NCBI RefSeq assembly: GCF_031348265.1
Contig: NZ_CP133771.1
Span: forward strand, 7,068,001 to 7,132,000
Direction: 5' to 3'
Length of the DNA: 64,000 bases
From: Streptomyces collinus
GTDB taxonomy: Bacteria; Actinomycetota; Actinomycetes; Streptomycetales; Streptomycetaceae
This document shows, piece by piece, positions 25,703 through 32,241 of this stretch. The position numbers and the translations under genes were made by a program. The notes beneath the pieces were generated by a model that saw only the letters and a list, made by a program, of their open reading frames with translations, was not told the DNA's origin and did no database searches. Each line of letters begins with the position of its first letter. Within the stretch, counting starts at the first letter, position 1.

Positions 25703-26665
25703 ATGAGCCCGCGTCAGATCACCGTCCTGGGAGAATGCGTCGCGGATGCGTTCGCCGAGCCCGCAGGTGCCTCGAACGAACTCGCCCTGCGGGTGCTGCC
25801 CGGGGGTGGACCTGCGAACACGGCCGTGTCGCTGGCCCGCCTCGGCACCCCCGCCCGCTTCCTCGCGCGCCTGTCCGACGACGTGTTCGGCCGCCTGTTC
25901 CGGGCGCATCTGGAGGAGTCCGGTGTGGACCTGTCGGACGCCGTCAAGGCGGCCGAACCCAGCACGCTGGCCGTGGCGGAACTGGACGCCCAGGGGCAGG
26001 CCGCGTTCTCCTTCCATGCGCAGAACACGGCCGACTGGCAGTGGACGGCCCAGGAACTCGCCGGTGCGGACCTGTCCGGATCCGCCTGTGTGCACACGGG
26101 GTCGCTCGCGTTGGTGCGCGAACCCGGAGCGGCCGTGGTGGAGGAGTTCCTGGCGGCGGCGGCCCCCCGGGCCACCATCAGCATCGACCCCAATGTGCGT
26201 CCGCTGCTGGTACGCCCCGAGGTCTACCGCGAGAGGCTGCGGCACTGGTGCCGGCTCACCGACATCCTGCGGCTCAGTGAGGACGACCTCGAACTCCTGC
26301 TGCCCGGCACGCCCCCCGGGCGGGCGTGCGACATCTGGCATGCCGCGGGGGCCCGGCTCGTCGTGATCACGCGCGGCGGAGACGGTGTCCTGGCCTCGCT
26401 CGACGGCGAACGGGTGGAGGTGCCGGCGGTCACGACGAGGGTGGTCGACACGGTGGGGGCGGGGGACTCCTTCACCGCCGGCCTGCTGCATCACCTCGGC
26501 ACCCTGGGGATCCTGGGCGGCCGGCTGACGGATCTGCGGCTCGGCGACGTCGAGGAGGCCTGCCGGTTCGCCGTCCGGGTCGCCTCGCTGACGTGCTCGG
26601 TGGCCGGTCCGAACCCGCCGTGGCAGCACGAGCTGACGCGGCTCGCGACGGCCGACCGCGTCTGA
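25703..26665 (+). CDS. PfkB-family sugar kinase, probable fructokinase
   Basis: 320 residues. The ribokinase fold is shown by VLGECVADAF, the substrate loop LPGGGPANTAVSLARLG, ISIDPNVRP, VVITRGGDGVL and the ATP-binding/catalytic signature DTVGAGDSFTAGLLHHL with the catalytic Asp. GAGGAG precedes the ATG at 25703. It is divergent from the sugar importer operon and followed on the same strand by the levanase gene, so it likely phosphorylates imported fructose. The exact sugar cannot be read from sequence. Confidence 0.88.
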   Translation: MSPRQITVLGECVADAFAEPAGASNELALRVLPGGGPANTAVSLARLGTPARFLARLSDDVFGRLFRAHLEESGVDLSDAVKAAEPSTLAVAELDAQGQAAFSFHAQNTADWQWTAQELAGADLSGSACVHTGSLALVREPGAAVVEEFLAAAAPRATISIDPNVRPLLVRPEVYRERLRHWCRLTDILRLSEDDLELLLPGTPPGRACDIWHAAGARLVVITRGGDGVLASLDGERVEVPAVTTRVVDTVGAGDSFTAGLLHHLGTLGILGGRLTDLRLGDVEEACRFAVRVASLTCSVAGPNPPWQHELTRLATADRV

Positions 26666-26748
26666 CGGACGGACGCGCCGCGTCGGAGCGATCACGCCCG
26701 GACCGTTGACGGGACGGTCGAACTGCCTCCATCATCGGGCCATCGCGA

Positions 26749-26778
26749 TGTCATCGATGACACAAGTCAACGATGACA
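26749..26778. promoter_or_regulatory. Paired LacI-type operators, levanase control region
   Basis: TGTCATCGATGACA (26749-26762) is a perfect 14-bp palindrome. AGTCAACGATGACA (26765-26778) follows at a 16-bp step. Both match the boxes at 25516, which ties the levanase gene to the importer and kinase under one regulator. Confidence 0.75.
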
Positions 26779-26891
26779 TCCCTGGGCCGACGCCGTGGAC
26801 GAGGGCGCGACCCGGGCGTGCACTTCTCGGCCGGTCCATACCGGAGCGGCCCAGGTTCCGCCGTGTGGGCGGCCGCAGCACAGGAGAGACC

Positions 26892-29450
26892 ATGAGCTCT
26901 GGACGTGTATCCCGGCATGCCCGCAGACGGATGATTCCGGCGGTGGTGACCGTGTGCGCCCTGTCCACCGCCACGCTCGCCCCTCAGGCCGTCGCCTCCG
27001 ACACCCCGCCGTACTCCGAGACCTACCGTCCCCAGTTCCACTACACGCCGCAGAAGAACTGGATGAACGACCCCAACGGCCTCGTCTACTACAAGGGCGA
27101 ATACCACCTCTTCTACCAGTACAACCCCAACGGCAACGCGTGGGGCGACATGTCCTGGGGCCACGCGGTGAGCAAGGACCTCGTGCACTGGAAGGAGCTG
27201 CCGCTCGCCCTGTCGCACGACGACGAGGAGATGGTCTTCTCCGGCAGCGCTGTCGTCGACCGGGACAACACCACCGGGTTCGGCACGAAGAAGAACCCGG
27301 CCATGGTGGCGGTCTACACCGGCTTCGACAAGAGCACGGGCACCCAGGCACAGGCGCTCGCCTACAGCACCGACCGGGGCCGCACCTGGACCAAGTACCA
27401 GGGCAACCCCGTCATCGACATCGGCTCGAAGGACTTCCGCGATCCCAAGGTGCAGTGGTACGAGCCCACCAAGAGCTGGCTGATGACGGTGTCGCTGTCC
27501 GCCGAGCACAAGGTGCGGTTCTACTCCTCCAAGAACCTCAAGGACTGGAAGCTGCAGAGCGAGTTCGGTCCGGCGGGAGCGACAGGCGGTGTGTGGGAGT
27601 GCCCCGACCTGTTCCCCCTCGCGGTCGACGGGAACAAGAAGAAGATCAAGTGGGTCCTGGTCGTCAACATCAATCCCGGTGGCATCGCGGGCGGTTCGGC
27701 TGCCCAGTACTTCATCGGTGACTTCGACGGCGAGAAGTTCACGGCCGACGACAAGGGCACCTACACCCCGCCCGGCGGCACGGTCGTGCAGGACTTCGAG
27801 GGCACCGGCTTCGGTACCTGGACGACCACCGGAACCGCCTTCGGACAGGGGCCGTCGGCCGGGGCGCTGGACGGGCAGCTGCCCGTCGAGGGGTTCGAGG
27901 GAAAGGGCCTCGCCAACAGCTTCCACGGCGGCGACTCCGCGACCGGCACCCTCACCTCACCCTCCTTCACCGTCGACAGCCCCTACCTGAACTTCAAGAT
28001 CGGCGGCGGCAGGCACCCGCACGAGGAGGGAACCGTCCTGGAGCGCGGACCCGTCCCCGAGGGCACGGTCATCGGCGATTTCGAAGGCGGCTCCTACGGC
28101 GACTGGACGAAGACCGGTGACGCCTTCGGCACGGCCCCCGCCACCGGCACCCTTCCCGACCAGCAGCAGGTGACGGGGTGGCTGGGCGACGGCCTGGCCA
28201 ACAGCTATCTGAACGGTGACGCCACCACCGGCACCCTCACCTCACCCGAGTTCACCATCGACAAGGACTACATCGACTTCCTCGTCGGCGGCGGCGCCCA
28301 CCCGGCCGGCCACGCGAACCCCACCGCCGTCGAACTCGTCGTCGGCGGCAAGGTCGTACGCAGCGCCACCGGAAAGGACACCGAGACGCTCAACTGGGCC
28401 GCCTGGGACGTCCGTGACCTCGCCGGCAAGAAGGCGCGGATAGAGATCGTCGACGACAACACGGGTGGCTGGGGTCATATCAACGTCGACCACATCGTGC
28501 TCTCGGACACCCGGGCCCGGCCCCTCTCCGAGGAGACGTCCGTCAACCTGCTCGTCGACGGCGAGATCGTCAGCAGCGCCACGGGCGCGGGCAGCGAGAC
28601 GCTGGACTGGGCCTCCTTCGACCTGCGCCCCTACGCCGGCAAGAAGGCGCAGATCCAGATCGCCGACATGAACACCGGGGGCTGGGGTCACCTCCTGGCC
28701 GACCGGTTCACCGCCGCCGACGCCCCCGCCGAGTCCGTCCTGCAACGCGCGGACTGGGCCGACTACGGCAAGGACTACTACGCGGCCGTGTCCTGGGAGA
28801 ACGCTCCCGGCGGCAAGCGGTACATGATCGGCTGGATGGACAACTGGGACTACGCCGGCGCCGTCCCGACCTCACCCTGGCGCGGCGCGCAGACCGTCCC
28901 CCGGGAGATGGCCCTGCGCACCGTCGACGGCCGGATCCGCCTGATCAGCAAGCCGGTGAACAGCCTCGACTCCCTTCGCATCCGTTCGGAGACCGCGACG
29001 GGCATCATGGTCAAGAGCACGTCGAAGCCGCTGATCGGCCCTGCCGCCGAGGGCAAGGCGCTCGACATCGAGGCGACCTTCTCCCTCAGGGACGCCGACC
29101 GCTTCGGACTGAAGGTGCGCACCGGCGCCGGGGGCGAGGAGACGGTCATCGGCTACGACGCCACCACCGAGGAGCTGTACGTCGACCGCACCCGCTCCGG
29201 CACCGTGGACTTCCACAGCACCTTCCCCGGCATCCAGCGCGCACCGCTCAAGGCCGAGAAGGGCAAGGTGAAGCTGCGGATCCTGGTCGACCGGTCGTCC
29301 GTCGAGGTTTTCGGCGGCAACGGCGAGGCCGTGATCACCGACCAGATCTTCCCCGACCCCGCCAGCGACGGAGTGCGGGTCTTCGCCGAGAACGGCTCGG
29401 TGAAGCTGGACGAGGCCGAGGTCCGCCATCTCGACACCTACCGGAACTGA
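26892..29450 (+). CDS. Secreted GH32 levanase/exo-fructanase with nested inserted module
   Basis: 852 residues from the ATG after GGAGAGACC; a longer in-frame reading would run through the operators. A signal peptide ends near AVASD (residue 37). The GH32 catalytic residues are Asp60 (WMNDPNG, nucleophile), Asp184 (FRDPKV) and Glu236 (WECPDLF, acid/base). Between GDFDGEKFTADD (about 285) and WADYGKDYYAAVSW (about 619), which adjoin in ordinary levanases, lies an insert of about 320 residues. It holds half a module (297-380, DFEG...GGGRHPH), a whole module (390-540) and the missing second half (549-612, TSVNLLVDG...TGGWGH). The C-terminal beta-sandwich follows from about residue 670. It should hydrolyse extracellular levan or inulin to fructose for the adjacent importer. 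Confidence 0.92.
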   Translation: MSSGRVSRHARRRMIPAVVTVCALSTATLAPQAVASDTPPYSETYRPQFHYTPQKNWMNDPNGLVYYKGEYHLFYQYNPNGNAWGDMSWGHAVSKDLVHWKELPLALSHDDEEMVFSGSAVVDRDNTTGFGTKKNPAMVAVYTGFDKSTGTQAQALAYSTDRGRTWTKYQGNPVIDIGSKDFRDPKVQWYEPTKSWLMTVSLSAEHKVRFYSSKNLKDWKLQSEFGPAGATGGVWECPDLFPLAVDGNKKKIKWVLVVNINPGGIAGGSAAQYFIGDFDGEKFTADDKGTYTPPGGTVVQDFEGTGFGTWTTTGTAFGQGPSAGALDGQLPVEGFEGKGLANSFHGGDSATGTLTSPSFTVDSPYLNFKIGGGRHPHEEGTVLERGPVPEGTVIGDFEGGSYGDWTKTGDAFGTAPATGTLPDQQQVTGWLGDGLANSYLNGDATTGTLTSPEFTIDKDYIDFLVGGGAHPAGHANPTAVELVVGGKVVRSATGKDTETLNWAAWDVRDLAGKKARIEIVDDNTGGWGHINVDHIVLSDTRARPLSEETSVNLLVDGEIVSSATGAGSETLDWASFDLRPYAGKKAQIQIADMNTGGWGHLLADRFTAADAPAESVLQRADWADYGKDYYAAVSWENAPGGKRYMIGWMDNWDYAGAVPTSPWRGAQTVPREMALRTVDGRIRLISKPVNSLDSLRIRSETATGIMVKSTSKPLIGPAAEGKALDIEATFSLRDADRFGLKVRTGAGGEETVIGYDATTEELYVDRTRSGTVDFHSTFPGIQRAPLKAEKGKVKLRILVDRSSVEVFGGNGEAVITDQIFPDPASDGVRVFAENGSVKLDEAEVRHLDTYRN

Positions 29451-29487
29451 TCCCCCAGCCGTCTGCGACCACGGAGGTCGACGCACC

Positions 29488-29781
29488 GTGAAGAAAACCC
29501 TGTTCGCCGAGTTCACCGCCCGCGAGGGAACGGAGGAGGAAGTCGCCCGGCTGCTGCGGGACTACGCCCGCAACGTGCGGACGGAAGCGGGCAACCTCGT
29601 CTTCGACGTCTACACCAGGACCACCCACCCGCGCGCCTTCTGGATCTTCGAGGTGTACCGGGACGAGGACGCCTTCCGGGCACACCTGGGCGCCCCGTAC
29701 GGCGGCCCGTTCAACGCCGCGCTCGCCCCACTGATCGAGGAGGACGCATCCGTGCTCACCTTCCTCGATCCGGTGGCCTGA
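29488..29781 (+). CDS. Antibiotic biosynthesis monooxygenase (ABM) / quinol monooxygenase-like protein
   Basis: 97 residues with the dimeric ferredoxin-like ABM fold: LFAEFTAREGTEEEVARLL, NLVFDVYTRTTHPRAFWIFEVYRDEDAFRAHLGAPY. It resembles YgiN-type quinol monooxygenases. It starts at a GTG with GGAGG ten bases upstream and lies 37 bases behind the levanase gene, so it is probably read on the same transcript, although its link to fructan use is unclear. Confidence 0.82.
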   Translation: MKKTLFAEFTAREGTEEEVARLLRDYARNVRTEAGNLVFDVYTRTTHPRAFWIFEVYRDEDAFRAHLGAPYGGPFNAALAPLIEEDASVLTFLDPVA

Positions 29782-29986
29782 GATATGGGCGGACATCCCG
29801 CGGCGCCCGACCGGAGCCGGTCCCGCCGCTCAAGGACGAGGTAGGGACTCGCGCAGACGAGGTCACACAGCAGGACACGTGCTGGGCGGGGGCGACCACG
29901 CGAAGGCGAACCCCGGCCGTCCTCGCCCCCGTTCAGCCGTGAACCCCGGCCGGCTCCACGCGAAGCCGGCACCGGAACCCGTCAAG

Positions 29987-30009
29987 TTGCGGACAGAATC
30001 CGTCCGCAA
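29987..30009. promoter_or_regulatory. 23-bp palindrome upstream of the winged-helix gene
   Basis: TTGCGGAC-agaatcc-GTCCGCAA has perfect 8-bp arms and ends seven bases before the TACCGT -10 box of the downstream gene, that is, in the -35 region. It could be an autoregulatory operator. Confidence 0.5.
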
Positions 30010-30016
30010 CCCCCGC

Positions 30017-30022
30017 TACCGT
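30017..30022 (+). promoter_or_regulatory. -10 box of leaderless promoter for the 30030 gene
   Basis: TACCGT, seven bases before ATG at 30030, with no ribosome site. The box overlaps the upstream in-frame GTG (30021), which argues against that GTG as the start. Confidence 0.55.
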
Positions 30023-30029
30023 GCATCGC

Positions 30030-31145
30030 ATGGCGAACACCAAGCGGAGCGTCACCGGCACGGCACCCCTGCTCGGCACGCGTGCCCTCAACCGCGCGAC
30101 CCTCGACCGGCAGCTGCTCCTGCGCCCGGCCCGGCTGTCCGTCGCGGCGGCCGTCGAGCATCTGGTCGGGCTCCAGGCGCAGAACGTCAAGCCGCCCTAC
30201 TATGCGCTCGCCGCCCGCCTCGACGGCTTCACCCCCGAGGCGCTGTCCCGGCTGATGGCGGACCGCGAGGCCGTCCGGATCGTCACGATGCGCTCCACCA
30301 TCCACACCCACACCGCGGACGACTGCCTCACCCTGCGGCCGCTGGTGCAGCCCGCCCGGGACCGGGAACTCGTCACCTTCCGCAAGGGACTCGCCGGTGT
30401 CGACCTGGAGCGGCTCGCCGGACTCGCCCGCGACCTCGTCGAGACCGAGCCCCGCACCATGACGCAGCTGCGCGAGGCCCTGCTCCGGGAGTGGCCCGAC
30501 GCCGATCCGCAGGCCCTGGCCGTCGCCGCCCGCTGCCGTCTCCCGCTCGTGCAGGTGACGCCCCGGGGGCTGTGGGGGCGCAGCGGGCAGGTCCGTCTCA
30601 CCACCGCCGAGCACTGGCTCGGCCGGCCCGCGCAGCCGGCCCCCGCGCCCGACGCGGTCGTCCTGCGCTATCTCGCCGCCTTCGGCCCGGCGTCGGTGCA
30701 GGACATGCAGGCCTGGGCCGGCATGACCCGGATGCGCGACGCCTTCGAACGCCTCCGCCCGCAGCTCGTGACCTTCCGGGACGAGACCGGCGTCGAACTC
30801 TTCGACCTCCCGGACGCCCCCCGCCCCGGCCCGGAGACCCCCGCACCGCCGCGCTTCCTCCCCGAGTTCGACAACCTGCTGCTCTCGCACGCCGACCGCA
30901 CCCGCGTCGTCCCGCCCGAGCACCGCGGCCGCTCCTGGAAGGGGAACATGGCCTACTGCACGCTCCTTGTCGACGGCTTCCTCGCCGGGCTGTGGCGACT
31001 GGAGGAGGACGCGCTCGTGATCGAACCCTTCGACCGCCTCAGCCGGAGCCGACGGGACGACGTCACGGCCGAGGGGGAGCGGATGCTGCGGGTCATGCAC
31101 CCGGGGTCGTCCTACGACATCCGGTTCGGCGTCGTACGGGGCTAG
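30030..31145 (+). CDS. Winged-helix DNA-binding domain protein (HTH_42/AlkZ-like)
   Basis: 371 residues. LGTRALNRATLDRQLLLRP, VEHLVGLQAQNVKPPYYALAARL, the central PRGLWGRSG, and the C-terminal FLPEFDNLLLSHADRTRVVP with DGFLAGLWRL define the HTH_42 (DUF1006) family. That family includes the AlkZ/AlkX glycosylases that unhook DNA interstrand crosslinks via a QxQ motif; here the motif appears as LQAQNV, so the QxQ is retained. Related copies protect producers of DNA-crosslinking antibiotics, though most streptomycete paralogues are uncharacterised. Convergent with the trypsin gene, separated by a strong hairpin. Confidence 0.82.
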   Translation: MANTKRSVTGTAPLLGTRALNRATLDRQLLLRPARLSVAAAVEHLVGLQAQNVKPPYYALAARLDGFTPEALSRLMADREAVRIVTMRSTIHTHTADDCLTLRPLVQPARDRELVTFRKGLAGVDLERLAGLARDLVETEPRTMTQLREALLREWPDADPQALAVAARCRLPLVQVTPRGLWGRSGQVRLTTAEHWLGRPAQPAPAPDAVVLRYLAAFGPASVQDMQAWAGMTRMRDAFERLRPQLVTFRDETGVELFDLPDAPRPGPETPAPPRFLPEFDNLLLSHADRTRVVPPEHRGRSWKGNMAYCTLLVDGFLAGLWRLEEDALVIEPFDRLSRSRRDDVTAEGERMLRVMHPGSSYDIRFGVVRG

Positions 31146-31164
31146 AGACCGTCCCGACATGGAG

Positions 31165-31207
31165 AGGGGGCGTTGCGGGCCGCTCGTGGAGGCCCGCAAC
31201 GCCCCCT
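31165..31207. terminator. Bidirectional terminator between winged-helix and trypsin genes
   Basis: A perfect 17-bp stem (AGGGGGCGTTGCGGGCC with its complement) around a 9-base loop, lying 19 bases after the plus-strand stop and 39 bases before the minus-strand stop. Confidence 0.85.
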
Positions 31208-31246
31208 GGTCTTTCACCTGAGGGGTACTCAGGAGTCAGCTGCTGA

Positions 31247-32038
31247 TCACGAGTTGACCTGCGTCGTGACCAGGTTGGAGAAGGTGGTCAGCCGGGTGTA
31301 GACACCCGGGAAACCGGCCTGGGCGCAGCCTTCGCCCCAGGAAGTGATGCCTGCCAGGACGCCCCCGATGAGCAGGGGGCCGCCGCTGTCGCCCTGGCAG
31401 GTGTCCACGCCGCCGGAGGTCTTTCCGGCGCACACCATGTCGCTCTGCACGAAGTCGGAGCCGTAGGAGCTCGCGCAACTGGAGTCGGACACGGTCGGTA
31501 CGGTCGCGGTGCGCAGCTGGTTGGAGGCGCTGCCGTTCTCGGAGGTGTCGCCCCAGCCGAGGATGCGGGCGGTGGTGCCGGCCGCGTACACCGAGGTCTG
31601 GGAGGAGGAGACGTACTTCGCCGGGGTGTACGGCATCGAGGTCGACAGCGTCAGCACGGCCACGTCGTCGCCGTTGGAGGTGTCGGTGTAACTCGGGTGG
31701 ATCCAGATCTTGCTGACTCTGGCGACCGTGCCGTTGGTGCCGTTGAGGTAGGTGCGGCCACCGACGACGCGCACGCTGCTCGTGGTCTCGCCGACCATGC
31801 AGTGCGCGGCGGTGACGACCTTCTTGGGCGAGACGAGCGTGCCGCCGCAGAACTGGTTCTGCGAGGCGTCCGTGATCTGCATGACGAAGGGGTACGCGGA
31901 CGTCGTGGTCGTGGTGCCGCCGACGATCGGCTGGGGCGCGGCGACGGCCGTGGGGGCGGCGAGCAGCGCGGTCGTGGCGGCGGCAGCGGTCGCCGCGGCG
32001 ACGGCGGCGGCCTTCTTGGCGGCGTTGAGCCCGAACAT
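31247..32038 (-). CDS. Secreted trypsin-like serine protease (S1A)
   Basis: 263 residues. The Ala-rich signal peptide ends around AVAAP; a short propeptide precedes the IVGGT mature N-terminus at residue 38. The triad is His79 (TAAHC), Asp125 (DDVAVL) and Ser218 (CQGDSGGP), and Asp212 six residues before the serine predicts trypsin specificity for Arg/Lys. Six cysteines suit three disulphides. The length equals that of Streptomyces trypsins. GGAGA precedes the ATG. Such proteases act outside the cell, often during mycelial turnover. Confidence 0.93.
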   Translation of the reverse strand: MFGLNAAKKAAAVAAATAAAATTALLAAPTAVAAPQPIVGGTTTTTSAYPFVMQITDASQNQFCGGTLVSPKKVVTAAHCMVGETTSSVRVVGGRTYLNGTNGTVARVSKIWIHPSYTDTSNGDDVAVLTLSTSMPYTPAKYVSSSQTSVYAAGTTARILGWGDTSENGSASNQLRTATVPTVSDSSCASSYGSDFVQSDMVCAGKTSGGVDTCQGDSGGPLLIGGVLAGITSWGEGCAQAGFPGVYTRLTTFSNLVTTQVNS

Positions 32039-32241
32039 GGGTCTCCTTGGGGAGTTGCCGGTGGGGGGTCGCGCGGGTGGTCGTGCACGGGGACCCTGAC
32101 GCCGTTGTTCGGATCTCCGTGTGCCCGGCGAGCGGCACGCCCCAAAGCTAGAGCCCGGACGAGGGGGCTCCCAATGAGGGAACCCCCTAAGGGAGTTGGG
32201 GAGGGATAACCCTCGGTCCGGTCGCGTAAACCCAGGTGGCG

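Noticed and set aside
26706..26891. N-terminal extension of the levanase
   Set aside because: The in-frame extension crosses the two LacI-type operators, has no ribosome site and would bury the signal peptide.
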